From an uncultured Clostridia bacterium (GTDB lineage: Bacteria; Bacillota; Clostridia; Oscillospirales; Acutalibacteraceae): DNA of 47,138 nt. The notes beneath the pieces were generated by a model. The model did not search any database, was not told the DNA's origin, and saw only the letters and a program-made list of their open reading frames with translations. This document shows, one piece after another, positions 1 to 7,763 of this stretch. Where the stretch lies: positions 1 to 47,138 of the forward strand of contig CAMFBH010000013.1 in the NCBI GenBank assembly GCA_945948515.1. The letters run 5' to 3'. Numbering within the stretch: the first letter of the stretch is position 1; the number at the start of each line of letters is the position of its first letter. The position numbers were made by a program, and so were the translations under genes.

Positions 1-1361
1 GCAAGCGTTGTTGAAAAGATTTTAAAATCCTGAAAAACAACGGAATAAAGGCTAATAACGCTTTCCTTTGAGTATTCCTTAATATTAATACCATTTATAA
101 GTATATCGCCGTCGGTAACATCATAAAGCCTGCACATCAGCTTAATAAATGTTGTTTTTCCGCTTCCGTTTCTGCCAACAACCGCAAGGTGCTCGCCGTT
201 ATTGATTTTGATATTAATATTTTTAAGAGCGTAGCTTTCCGTGTTAGGATACTTGAAGGAAACATTTTTAAATTCAATTTCAAATTTTTCCGATAAATCA
301 AGCTCTTTTTCGCCGTAGGTCATATCGTCCTTTGCGTTCACTATCTCAAAGTAATAGTTTACCAAAGGCACCATTTCGGCAGTTTTGCCAAAGGTAACCG
401 CCATTTTCATAATGCCGTTTATTATCTGCATAAAGGAACCGCAGTAAAGCACGAGCGAGCCTATGCCAAAAAGACCGTATAAGCCCTTAACGCCGATGAA
501 AAGATAAATCCCAAAGCCCACAAGTGCACCGAGGATTGCAACAAACGAGCTTGATTTTGCGGTGTGAAGCGAAGCCTTTTTAAGCAGCTTTTCGCCGTCC
601 GTCAGCAGCTTATCCGTTGTGGTGTGCTCAATCAAATTCTGCTCTTTATAAAGGCGGATTTCCTTGCCTGTGTTGTAATCGGAAAACATATTTAGAAAAT
701 AGTAAAAAATTCTGTCAAGCCGTGAATATTCGTCTCCCGCCTTAAACCACGCCTTGTTCATCTGAGTTGCAACGATAAGGATAATAACCGCCATTATTGC
801 TATTGCGCCGAAAATCGTCAACAGAAAAACGGGTCTTTCAAAATAGTTATCGCCTGTTTTGGTAAAGCCGATTTTCAAAAGCGGGATGATGATAATAACG
901 GAAATTATCAGCGTTACCGCTCCTGAAATGAAATCACGCATCATCCAGCTAAACTGCACGAATGATGAGAAAACTCTGTCCTGTGCCTCGGAATGCTTAT
1001 GTATAAGCTCCTTAAAATCACTGCTTTCAAGCTTTTGATATTCCGCTTTAAAAAGCTTTGCGGAAATATTTTGAAGCTCCTTGTTATACATCAGCGAGCG
1101 AAACATAAAGTACATATCGCCTAAAAAATAATTGATGAAGAATAAAACGGCATTTATACCAACCGCCAAGCCGATATATACCGCAAGGTCGCTCATACTT
1201 GTTCCGATATCAAGCAAATCTATTATTTTTGAGGTAAACCAAATGTTGATAAACGGCATAACCGCCGTAACGATTGCAACAACTATTGAGGTGGGTAGCA
1301 ACCGCTTTTCAAGGCGGTGCATTTCTTTAAAAGCAGAAAAAACGGTTTTTATTTTTTTCAT
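1..1361 (-). CDS. ABC exporter half-transporter, ATP-binding/permease (3' end cut by window)
   Basis: About 453 codons are present; the gene runs off the left edge. It begins with ATG at 1361, and that ATG overlaps the TGA of the upstream half-transporter (ATGA), indicating translational coupling. The N-terminal two thirds hold hydrophobic segments of an exporter membrane domain. The nucleotide-binding domain then starts, with Walker A GRNGSGKTT (about 1200 bases into the gene) and Q-loop VFQD; signature and Walker B would lie outside. With the 1358-3133 product it should form a heterodimeric type IV (B-family-like) exporter in the cytoplasmic membrane. Substrate unknown; part of the metallophosphoesterase-ABC-ABC operon. 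Confidence 0.88.
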   Translation of the reverse strand, partial: MKKIKTVFSAFKEMHRLEKRLLPTSIVVAIVTAVMPFINIWFTSKIIDLLDIGTSMSDLAVYIGLAVGINAVLFFINYFLGDMYFMFRSLMYNKELQNISAKLFKAEYQKLESSDFKELIHKHSEAQDRVFSSFVQFSWMMRDFISGAVTLIISVIIIIPLLKIGFTKTGDNYFERPVFLLTIFGAIAIMAVIILIVATQMNKAWFKAGDEYSRLDRIFYYFLNMFSDYNTGKEIRLYKEQNLIEHTTTDKLLTDGEKLLKKASLHTAKSSSFVAILGALVGFGIYLFIGVKGLYGLFGIGSLVLYCGSFMQIINGIMKMAVTFGKTAEMVPLVNYYFEIVNAKDDMTYGEKELDLSEKFEIEFKNVSFKYPNTESYALKNINIKINNGEHLAVVGRNGSGKTTFIKLMCRLYDVTDGDILINGINIKEYSKESVISLYSVVFQDFKIFSTTL

Positions 1362-3133
1362 ACCGCCTCGCCTCCCATCTCTTTATAATAGTAGCTTTGA
1401 AGCTGATACATTCTGTAATAAGAGCCTTTGAGTGCCATAAGCTCCTCGTGTGTTCCGCTTTCTGCGATTTTTCCGTCTTTAATAAACAAAATCCTGTCGC
1501 AAAAGCGTGTTGAGGAAAGCCTATGAGAAATGAAAAAGGATATTTTATTGTCTGTCATTTCATTGTATTTGAGATACAGCTCATTCTCTGCAATCGGGTC
1601 AAGCGCAGCGGTAGGCTCGTCAAGGATAAGCACAGGTGCGTTTTTGTAAATCGCCTTGGCAAGCAATAGCTTTTGCTTTTCTCCGCCCGAAAAATCAACT
1701 GCGTCTTTGTAAACATCTTTAATCATAAAGGTGTTTTCTTTTTTATCAAGACTGTTGATTTTATCGGCAATGCCTGCCTTCTCAAATGCAGAATAAAGCC
1801 TTTCCTTATCGTAATCGGTTGATGCGCAGATATTTTCAGCTATGGTCATAGGTAAAAAGCCGTAGTCCTGAAATACCGCAGAAAACAAATCAAAATAGCT
1901 TTCACTCGAAAAATCACGACTGCTTTTGCCGTTTATTAAAATATCGCCCTCGGTGGGATAATAAAGACCGCAAAGCAGCTTGATTGCCGTTGTTTTGCCT
2001 GCACCGTTTTCGCCGACTATTGCTATATTTTCTCCCTTATCTACCTTAAAGGACATATCGTTTATTGTGCTATTCTTGGCAGAGGGATATGTGAATGAAA
2101 CATTTTTAAATTCAATTGACTCAATATCGTCAAAATCAACACTCGGCTTGCTTTTGCTTTCCTCATTGCTTTCGATAAACTCACGAAAGGCGGCACAGTC
2201 ATTACAGCATCGCTCAATATTTGAATAGTGGAAAACGGAATTGATTATCCAATTTGAAAATCCTGTGATAATACCAAAATAGAAAATAAAATCGGAAACG
2301 GAAAGCCTTTTTTGGCACACTAAATATGTAAGATAAGCGTATGCAACAAGCTCACGCGCGAGGTTGAGAAGCGCTCTTGTTCCGCCAACCTTAACGCTTT
2401 GGTGCATATATTTTGAGGTTATATCCTCCAAGCCGTTAATCAGCCGTGCAACTGCGAATAAAAAATAATCGGTAAAGCCGTAAAGCCTTATATCCTTTGC
2501 GGCGGTTAAATCCTTGCTCAATGAGTAGTAATAATCAAACTTAACGAAAATACTGCTTCTTGCATCCTTAACGCCCTTTTCTTTTTTGTTGAGGTATTTC
2601 AGCAAAAGGAATTCAGCAACACAGGTTGCAAGGATAATCAGTATCATAATGATATTGATTTTATAGATAAGAGCAAGAGAGGTTATAACGCCCACAATGC
2701 AAACCAAAAGCTGATTGCAGGTATCAAGGAAATCGGCAGATGATGAATAGTAGCTTCTGTAAAATTCCATTGCTCTTTTATTCTTTTCTCTGCCCTCAAG
2801 GCTTTCTATATTTGTGTAATCCGTGTTAAGATTTTTGCGAAAAGCCAAAACGGCATAGCGCATACGGATAATGCGTGCGCTTCCGTTTAAAAGCTCCTGC
2901 ATAAAGGGTGCAAGCCAAGTTGTCAGCGCAACAAGAACACTCAAAAGCGCAACAACAAGAATAAGCCTGCCAACCGTTACGCCATCGTTAATGCAGTCAA
3001 TCATTGCTTTCGGAATATACGCCGTAACAATCGGTTGAAGCACAAGCGCGGGCACGCGGATAAAAAAGTATATAAGGCTTTTCCTGTCCCAAGCTATCCA
3101 ATTTTTCAGCATATACTTTAAATTGTCTTTCAT
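1358..3133 (-). CDS. ABC exporter half-transporter, ATP-binding/permease
   Basis: A 591-residue protein of normal half-exporter length. Membrane segments occupy about residues 20-300. The ATPase domain has Walker A GENGAGKTT (about 374-382), Q-loop VFQD, signature FSGGEKQK (about 483), Walker B LILDEPTAALDP (about 505) and H-loop ISHRLSS, so it looks catalytically complete. AGGAGG lies just before the ATG at 3133. It sits 19 bases after the metallophosphoesterase gene and overlaps the next half-transporter by 4 bases, so the three genes form one operon. Substrate is unknown; peptide, lipid or drug export are all possible for the family. Confidence 0.9.
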   Translation of the reverse strand: MKDNLKYMLKNWIAWDRKSLIYFFIRVPALVLQPIVTAYIPKAMIDCINDGVTVGRLILVVALLSVLVALTTWLAPFMQELLNGSARIIRMRYAVLAFRKNLNTDYTNIESLEGREKNKRAMEFYRSYYSSSADFLDTCNQLLVCIVGVITSLALIYKINIIMILIILATCVAEFLLLKYLNKKEKGVKDARSSIFVKFDYYYSLSKDLTAAKDIRLYGFTDYFLFAVARLINGLEDITSKYMHQSVKVGGTRALLNLARELVAYAYLTYLVCQKRLSVSDFIFYFGIITGFSNWIINSVFHYSNIERCCNDCAAFREFIESNEESKSKPSVDFDDIESIEFKNVSFTYPSAKNSTINDMSFKVDKGENIAIVGENGAGKTTAIKLLCGLYYPTEGDILINGKSSRDFSSESYFDLFSAVFQDYGFLPMTIAENICASTDYDKERLYSAFEKAGIADKINSLDKKENTFMIKDVYKDAVDFSGGEKQKLLLAKAIYKNAPVLILDEPTAALDPIAENELYLKYNEMTDNKISFFISHRLSSTRFCDRILFIKDGKIAESGTHEELMALKGSYYRMYQLQSYYYKEMGGEAV

Positions 3134-3152
3134 ATCTCCTCCTAAATAATAT

Positions 3153-4199
3153 TTACGCTCTTATTTGTTCAAATGAATACATTGTTTGTGGGTTATCATC
3201 AAGGGTATTTATTGTTGTTAATGTGCAAGAGGGATAAATATAATCATTTCGTCCTGCACTGTATCCGCTGACGGAGCTTAACTGATAATATCTTTCATTA
3301 TAAAATGAACACATATTGTTGCTGTGCTGATGACCGCAGGAAATAAGCGTAATATATTCGTTATCTTTTATCACATTATCAAATACATCATCATTTTTGA
3401 TTTCGCCATACGGATATGTATTATACATATCAAGGCCGACATATGCTTCCCCATTGTCGTACGCTGTTTGAAAAGCGTTAGTCGGCATATGGAAAAATAC
3501 GCTCGTTTTGACCTTACGGGCATTAACCTCATCATTAAGCCAATTTGCTTGATTTTCACTAATCGGCTGATAGGAGCCTATTGCTTTTGGCTTTCTTGCT
3601 CCCGAGTCCATAATTGCAACACTATGCACAAGCTTTTCATTGTCGTAAACATCTACGACAAACTGCATTGAGCCGTCAATATCCTTTGAGTTTCCATAAA
3701 TAAAGTGTTCATATTGCATCATAAATTCAATAATATCCTCATTACTGCCGTCAATTTCGAAATCGTTATTTCCTGGTGCAAATGTCCATGGAGTATCGTA
3801 TTCCTCGATAAGATTTGCAAACAAATCAATAGCTCCGAATTTATCATAATTGCTTTTCAAATTGAAGCCGTCAACTAAATCTCCGTTTACAACAATAAGG
3901 TCGCTAGGCGTTTTGTCTAAAATTACCCTTAAATCCTCAAGAGTATGCTTATCATCCTCGCACACACCGTCAAAGAAATGAGTGTCGTTAATCTTTAAAA
4001 TTCTAAAATTGCCGTTAGCATCTGTCGATAATTTAACTTGTTCGGCACTGTAAACAGTATCGTATCTATAAGTTGCATTTGACTTATCGCAGTTAAATCT
4101 GTAAAGCAAATATCCGCCGAAAGAGCCGACTGCAATTAGTACAATTGCCAAGATAATTGATATTACTTTTACAATTAGTTTCTTTTTGCTTTTTAGCAT
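3153..4199 (-). CDS. membrane-anchored or secreted calcineurin-like metallophosphoesterase
   Basis: The 348-residue protein has the dimetal phosphoesterase motifs in order: NDTHFFDG (D-x-H), VNGDLVDG (GD-x-x-D), PGNNDFE (GNN-D/H) and CGHQHSNN (GH-x-H). A Lys-rich N-terminus followed by one hydrophobic segment (about residues 7-30) suggests an uncleaved anchor or signal peptide with the enzyme outside the membrane. I choose ATG 4199 because AGGAGG stands 6 bases upstream; a longer in-frame reading to 4331 would translate the 5S-like leader. It is the first gene of an operon with two ABC half-transporters. Substrate is not evident. Confidence 0.85.
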   Translation of the reverse strand: MLKSKKKLIVKVISIILAIVLIAVGSFGGYLLYRFNCDKSNATYRYDTVYSAEQVKLSTDANGNFRILKINDTHFFDGVCEDDKHTLEDLRVILDKTPSDLIVVNGDLVDGFNLKSNYDKFGAIDLFANLIEEYDTPWTFAPGNNDFEIDGSNEDIIEFMMQYEHFIYGNSKDIDGSMQFVVDVYDNEKLVHSVAIMDSGARKPKAIGSYQPISENQANWLNDEVNARKVKTSVFFHMPTNAFQTAYDNGEAYVGLDMYNTYPYGEIKNDDVFDNVIKDNEYITLISCGHQHSNNMCSFYNERYYQLSSVSGYSAGRNDYIYPSCTLTTINTLDDNPQTMYSFEQIRA

Positions 4200-4316
4200 A
4201 GTAATCCTCCTTATAAACAAAAAACGCCCCTGCAAAATCAAACATGCAAGAGCTTTACTTCTGTGTTCGGAATGGAAACAGGTTATCTCTAAATTCTCGG
4301 CTACTACCGACTCTAT
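4200..4316 (-). ncRNA. 5S rRNA-like leader RNA upstream of the phosphoesterase-ABC operon
   Basis: Read on the minus strand, the leader contains the segments ACCTGTTTCCATTCCGAACA and CAGAAGTAAAGCTCT back to back. These closely match the helix II/III and loop C core of Firmicutes 5S rRNA, with about three substitutions and a one-base gap against the Clostridia consensus I remember. Helix I and the 3' domain of 5S are missing; a small TCGG/CCGA hairpin precedes the core. The 3' strand of the would-be 5S helix II (GCTCT) is also the 5' arm of an intrinsic terminator, so the two folds exclude each other. This suggests a regulatory 5S mimic; a decayed 5S fragment is the alternative. Confidence 0.65.
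4219..4253 (-). terminator. intrinsic terminator/attenuator ending the 5S-like leader
   Basis: On the minus strand GCTCTTGCA pairs with TGCAGGGGC (9 bp including two G-U pairs) around a 10-base loop, followed by GTTTTTTG. It lies before the phosphoesterase ribosome-binding site, so transcription must read through it to reach the operon. Its left arm lies in the 5S-like segment. Confidence 0.7.
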
Positions 4317-4322
4317 GGTTTT

Positions 4323-4351
4323 ATTATACATAAAGAAAAGATTAATGTCAA
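4323..4351 (-). promoter_or_regulatory. consensus sigma-A promoter of the phosphoesterase-ABC operon
   Basis: On the minus strand TTGACA (4351-4346), a 17-base spacer and TATAAT (4328-4323) form a perfect consensus promoter. The predicted start near 4316 puts the 5S-like leader at the very 5' end of the transcript. Confidence 0.85.
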
Positions 4352-4355
4352 TAAC

Positions 4356-4393
4356 AAATTTGGGATATATCCCACACGATATATCCCAAATTT
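4356..4393. promoter_or_regulatory. perfect 15-bp-arm palindrome between divergent genes, probable operator
   Basis: The arm AAATTTGGGATATAT (4356-4370) is repeated exactly inverted at 4379-4393 around 8 bases. It lies just upstream of the minus-strand -35 box (ending 4351) and upstream of the plus-strand XRE gene at 4432. The position suits a binding site for that regulator or another dimeric factor acting on both genes. Confidence 0.6.
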
Positions 4394-4431
4394 ATATACA
4401 ATTTTACTATCACAATAAAAAGGTGGTAGCT

Positions 4432-4674
4432 ATGAGAATCAAAGAAGCAGTTGCTCAAAGAATAATGGACTTATGTAAAGAGCGCGATATAGCAATTAAT
4501 GCGCTTGGAAATATCAGCGGTGTTAATCCCTCGACGATTTACAGTATGCTTAATTCTAAAAGTCAAAACCCCGGAGTGGTTTCTCTACAAAAAATCTGTG
4601 ACGGACTTGAAATATCAATTAGAGATTTCTTTAATGATGAATTATTTGATAATATTGAGCAGGAAATAATTTAA
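4432..4674 (+). CDS. small XRE-family helix-turn-helix regulator
   Basis: An 80-residue single-domain Cro/C1-type protein. Helices with the segment NALGNISGVNPSTIYSMLN (about 23-41) make the DNA-binding unit, and the tail LEISIRDFFNDELFD is typical of this small Firmicutes group. ATG 4432 is preceded by AAGGTGG at a good distance; the reading frame extends upstream but without a sensible start. It is divergent from the phosphoesterase-ABC operon, with a perfect palindrome between them, so it may regulate that operon and itself. No ligand-binding domain is present. Confidence 0.82.
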   Translation: MRIKEAVAQRIMDLCKERDIAINALGNISGVNPSTIYSMLNSKSQNPGVVSLQKICDGLEISIRDFFNDELFDNIEQEII

Positions 4675-4843
4675 GGCAGGAATAAAACCAGCCTAAAATT
4701 ATGCATAAAACATGAATAATTGCTAATAAATAATTAAAAAGAGTACTTTTAATTGTACTAATAACAAATAATGGTTGCAACAATCAAAAATTTATCATAA
4801 TATATAAAGTGCTTGCAAGCATTTGACTGGTTATAACAACCAC
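4675..4843. other. AT-rich spacer before the small-RNA promoter
   Basis: No coding frame is seen. The stretch has short inverted repeats (GCTTGCAAGC near 4812, GGTT/AACC near 4830-4842) and two TTGACT boxes about 21 bases apart. The left boundary of the mobilizable element may lie here, but no attachment repeat could be identified. Confidence 0.35.
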
Positions 4844-4871
4844 TTGACTTTTCCATGGTTTATGTTATAAT
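4844..4871 (+). promoter_or_regulatory. promoter for a short transcript
   Basis: TTGACT (4844-4849), 16 bases, TATAAT (4866-4871) on the plus strand. No gene follows in the same direction; a terminator follows about 45 bases later. Confidence 0.6.
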
Positions 4872-4877
4872 ATAGTT

Positions 4878-4938
4878 AACTCATCTACCATGTGTTGAAG
4901 GAGTTTCTGAAGACGTCTCATTTTATGAGGCGTTTTTT
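4878..4938 (+). ncRNA. candidate small RNA of about 60 nt
   Basis: A promoter at 4844-4871 is followed after about 40 transcribed bases by an intrinsic terminator. In that terminator, ACGTCTCAT (4913-4921) pairs with ATGAGGCGT (4925-4933) and is followed by TTTTTT. No open reading frame of use lies between them (ATG-TGT-TGA only), although an AAGGAG motif is present. It could be a regulatory RNA, or a leader left behind when a downstream gene was displaced by the neighbouring mobile element. Confidence 0.45.
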
Positions 4939-4941
4939 GCT

Positions 4942-5445
4942 TTATTTATGCAGTTTTTCCCATTTCTTTAATTTTCTTTCCAATGCATTATCGTAGTCGA
5001 AGTAGAAAGCAGTAATAAGCAAAACATAACTTTCTCTTTTTTCTACCACAACCATATATCTCTCTTCTTCAAGTAGCAGATGTACTCTTGTACCGGATCT
5101 ATATTCCTCTTCCCATACCTTAACGCCATCACATTCAGGACATTTGCTAGAATCACAGTTATAATTCTCAATAAAAGCTCTTACCCATCTAATGCGTTCG
5201 CATCGTCTGAAATCAGGATCTCTGTCTCCTTCGTGTTGAAAATCCTTACAAGTTACGTGAAAAAAAGCTTCTTCTTTTCCAAACTGAATAGGATACTTTC
5301 TTATAACCACATCCTTGTTCTCGAATTTTGGATTGGAATCTATAAAATCGTTTTTAAATATTTCGTATAAAAAGTCAAAATATTCAGGATATTCACCGTC
5401 AAAATCATCATAAGTTTCAAGATTTGGAATCCAACAATCACCCAT
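4942..5445 (-). CDS. uncharacterised 167-aa acidic protein, possible BECR-fold nuclease, paired with DUF3800
   Basis: Family not recognised with confidence. I place the start at ATG 5445 because GAGGG lies 5 bases before it; an upstream ATG at 5458-5460 has a poor site and overlaps the previous gene. Visible features are a conserved-looking block HVTCKDFQHEGDRDPDFRRC with ERIRW following, a C-x-x-C pair (SKCPEC), and a C-terminal strand block YMVVVEKRESYVLLITAFYF. The last block recalls barnase/EndoU/colicin/RelE-like (BECR) nucleases; this is inference. It follows the DUF3800 gene by one base, so the two are co-transcribed cargo of the mobilizable element. Confidence 0.6.
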   Translation of the reverse strand: MGDCWIPNLETYDDFDGEYPEYFDFLYEIFKNDFIDSNPKFENKDVVIRKYPIQFGKEEAFFHVTCKDFQHEGDRDPDFRRCERIRWVRAFIENYNCDSSKCPECDGVKVWEEEYRSGTRVHLLLEEERYMVVVEKRESYVLLITAFYFDYDNALERKLKKWEKLHK

Positions 5446-5446
5446 A

Positions 5447-6154
5447 TTATTCCCTCGCATTCCAAATCAATAAATTTATTTTTTCTTCTCTAAGCAGGGT
5501 TGACTTTTTTAGAGAGTATCTTGAACGTGATTTTATAAGATCAATAATCTCACGTTTAGCTGAACTTTCTACATGATCATTGTCGAATATTCTATTTTGA
5601 TATCCGACTGCCCCTATTAATATATCAACGAGTTGCATAATCTGCACCTCTTCTGATCTTATTGGCTGAAGTTTCTCTATAACTTTTTCTGAGAAGTCAT
5701 ACATAGAATTACAACATACCTCTTTGAGCTTTTGGCTTTTTTGATATGAATGAGTATCTTTAATATCGATGTAAATATTATATCTCTCGGTTGGAGAAAG
5801 AATTACTTTCAACATTTCAAAATACATTTTATAGTACCAATCTTCATGACTTTGATTAAATCTATCATGGTCGAGCATAGTTTTATCAGGCACAACTAAT
5901 GCTCTGAAATGCAAATCATCATCATCAAAGAAATAATTAACCAAATCTTTGTAAGCATCAATCTTAGCTGGACTAATTTTTGTCCATTTCATTTCTGTTG
6001 ATGTAGGAATTCCGTTTCGTTCTTTAATATCTTTTATTCTGAGGTTTATTTCCTTAATTTTCTGCTGGTCGCACCATATAGCGCCAAGAACCATAACGTT
6101 AATTCCGTCATGTTCCAAATGACAACTTTCGTCACAATATATATTATAGTACAT
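5447..6154 (-). CDS. DUF3800 domain protein
   Basis: A 235-residue protein opening with MYYNIYCDESCHLEHDG, the usual Y-x-D-E-S/G beginning of DUF3800, a family thought to have an RNase H-like fold. Further acidic positions (YIDIKDTHSY and LVDILIGAVGYQNR) fit the family pattern. Start ATG 6154 has AAGGGTGAT upstream; the longer reading to 6214 would pass through the promoter. It forms a two-gene unit with the 167-aa gene downstream and is transcribed from its own promoter. DUF3800 genes are common on mobile elements, but biochemical function is not established. Confidence 0.8.
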   Translation of the reverse strand: MYYNIYCDESCHLEHDGINVMVLGAIWCDQQKIKEINLRIKDIKERNGIPTSTEMKWTKISPAKIDAYKDLVNYFFDDDDLHFRALVVPDKTMLDHDRFNQSHEDWYYKMYFEMLKVILSPTERYNIYIDIKDTHSYQKSQKLKEVCCNSMYDFSEKVIEKLQPIRSEEVQIMQLVDILIGAVGYQNRIFDNDHVESSAKREIIDLIKSRSRYSLKKSTLLREEKINLLIWNARE

Positions 6155-6178
6155 AGTATCACCCTTGCATTTTTTTTT

Positions 6179-6207
6179 AGTATACCACACAAATTGAATT
6201 AAGTCTA
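6179..6207 (-). promoter_or_regulatory. promoter of the DUF3800 pair
   Basis: On the minus strand TAGACT (6207-6202), 17-base spacer, TATACT (6184-6179). It gives the cargo pair independent expression from the mobilization genes upstream. Confidence 0.55.
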
Positions 6208-6220
6208 CAAACAATGATAT

Positions 6221-6249
6221 AAAGCACCCAATTATATATTGGATGCTTT
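6221..6249 (-). terminator. hairpin after tnpV
   Basis: AAAGCACCCAAT and ATTGGATGCTTT form a 12-position stem with one mismatch around a 5-base loop, 7 bases after the tnpV stop. The following U-tract is poor, so this is a probable rather than strong terminator. Confidence 0.45.
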
Positions 6250-6255
6250 AACTAA

Positions 6256-6630
6256 TTAATTGTATACTATATTGTTGTTAACAATTTCTCTTGCACGATT
6301 TGCAATGTTATTCATCCTCCCGACCCAATCCATTTGATTGTCAGCTTTGAGTTGCTCGGTTATGCCTTCTTGTTCGGCAAGTTGCTTTACAAGATTGTCA
6401 TACATTTTCTTTGCTCTGGCATCTACATCGTGGAGATATGAGTTAAGTTTGCCACTTGTGAGTAAGTTGTAATATCTCAACTTGTGGTTTTCTTTCAGGT
6501 ACTCTTTATGCCTTTGTCCCCAAATGCCGATTGGGTAATTTGTGTCTGCTGAAACGAGGTTTGGCAGATAAACATCACCTACAAGTGTGTAATTGATTCC
6601 TGTTTTTTCATCAGTATAATTCTTTTTCAT
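6256..6630 (-). CDS. tnpV: TnpV-family transposon-encoded protein
   Basis: The 124-residue product matches the TnpV family pattern along its whole length: GDVYLPNL, then PIGIWGQRHKEYLKE, NLLTSGKLNSYL and near the end TEQLKADNQMDWVGRMN. TnpV proteins are found on Clostridia mobilizable transposons; their role in transfer is not well defined. It starts two bases after the relaxase stop and shares its transcript. Length is normal and no damage is seen. Confidence 0.85.
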   Translation of the reverse strand: MKKNYTDEKTGINYTLVGDVYLPNLVSADTNYPIGIWGQRHKEYLKENHKLRYYNLLTSGKLNSYLHDVDARAKKMYDNLVKQLAEQEGITEQLKADNQMDWVGRMNNIANRAREIVNNNIVYN

Positions 6631-6632
6631 AA

Positions 6633-7763
6633 TTAAAAATTCCTTTCGTGTTTTTTAGTTTTTCTTGACTGTTCAATTATCTCATTAACCTTTTCTTTGC
6701 TTATCAATTTTTTGAGTAATCTAAAATCTTTCAGCTCTCTTCTAAACTTCAGATTTTCCTGCAAATATCGTGTATTACTTTTCTTTAATTCATAGTTTTC
6801 TCGTTGTAAATAGTCACACTCACTGCTGACAGCTCGATACTTGTTTCTGTAATCAATAAATTTTATCAGGTACCGTTTTGCAAATTCTTTTAGCTTTTTG
6901 AACAACGGCTCAATACGGCTTTTGTAGGATTTTGCACTTTCAAGTTTATTCGGTTCCGGTAGAGAATAAACCTCATCAAACTCTTGCTCCGAGAAAATAT
7001 TCTCTATCTTTTGCTGGCAATCTGCCAAATCAACAATGTTATGTTTGAGAACATCGCATTGCCTTTCAAGCTCTGTAACCTCCTTTTTGCGTTCCTGCTT
7101 TTTGTAGTCAAGAACGGATAAATGCTCTTTATCATTGCCTTGATATTCCCACTCAACGTTATGCTCTTGCATAACTTTTGAAAGGGCTTGCTTTTCAGAT
7201 TTTACCCATTGGTTCCATTCAGTTTCCTCACGGGTGCCACCGTTAAAGCCTTGATTTGATAGAGCCTGTTTCATTGATACACGAGTATCTAAACCACGCT
7301 TACTGTTTGTAGTAAAAGGTATAAAATCAATGTGCAAGTGAGGTGTTGCCTCATCCATGTGAAGATGTGCATTGAACACATAGAGATACGGATTTCGCTT
7401 TTGAAATTCCTTCATATACTCATCAAGAATTGTTTTTGACAACTCTTTATTGTGAGTGTTTACACCCATATCATTCTTGTTGCCTACCTGAACAATTATC
7501 TCATAAAACGGTTTTTCCTGCTTGCCTTTTTGGATATGTTCAAGGTAGTTTTCTATTTTTCTGTCATTTCTTTTCTGCTTATCGTTATACCTCTGCAATG
7601 CTTTATCAAAAAGGTTGTGATAAGCATTTTCAAGACTTATATTTTCATACTCAACGTTATCTTGAGTTCTGTTTTCATCAACATTTTCTGCAATAAATTT
7701 TCGATTATTGTGGTTAAGTACGCCTTTACCGAGTTCAATACTTATACTTGTTAAAATCGTTAT
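6633..7763 (-). CDS. MOBV (Mob/Pre-type) relaxase with apparent AUA start
   Basis: Relaxase that should nick oriT and carry the strand during mobilization. The N-terminal domain has GKGVLNHNNRKFIAENVD, then HLHMDEATPHLHIDFIPF (the metal-binding H-x-D-E-x-x-P-H-x-H motif), followed by SMKQAL and a coiled-coil, charged C-terminal half. No in-frame ATG, GTG or TTG lies near the AAGGAG at 7776-7772. The only ATG there (7771) abuts the Shine-Dalgarno and meets TAA after three codons. In frame, ATA at 7763 has ideal 8-base spacing and gives the expected N-terminus (376 residues). TTG 7598 would lose about 55 conserved residues. The start may thus be AUA, or a mutated ATG. Confidence 0.75.
   Translation of the reverse strand: MTILTSISIELGKGVLNHNNRKFIAENVDENRTQDNVEYENISLENAYHNLFDKALQRYNDKQKRNDRKIENYLEHIQKGKQEKPFYEIIVQVGNKNDMGVNTHNKELSKTILDEYMKEFQKRNPYLYVFNAHLHMDEATPHLHIDFIPFTTNSKRGLDTRVSMKQALSNQGFNGGTREETEWNQWVKSEKQALSKVMQEHNVEWEYQGNDKEHLSVLDYKKQERKKEVTELERQCDVLKHNIVDLADCQQKIENIFSEQEFDEVYSLPEPNKLESAKSYKSRIEPLFKKLKEFAKRYLIKFIDYRNKYRAVSSECDYLQRENYELKKSNTRYLQENLKFRRELKDFRLLKKLISKEKVNEIIEQSRKTKKHERNF

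Noticed and set aside
4200-4316. A functional 5S rRNA gene
   Set aside because: Helix I and the helix IV/V domain are missing, no 23S/16S genes adjoin, and the segment is followed by a terminator made from its own core.
4219-4331. Longer start of the metallophosphoesterase (44 extra residues) and longer upstream start of the XRE gene
   Set aside because: Both extensions read through the 5S-like leader, terminator or promoter; strong ribosome-binding sites mark the shorter starts.
6221-6249. Attachment site or transposon end made by the long inverted repeat after tnpV
   Set aside because: No second copy is found at the other end of the element; it fits better as a terminator-like hairpin.
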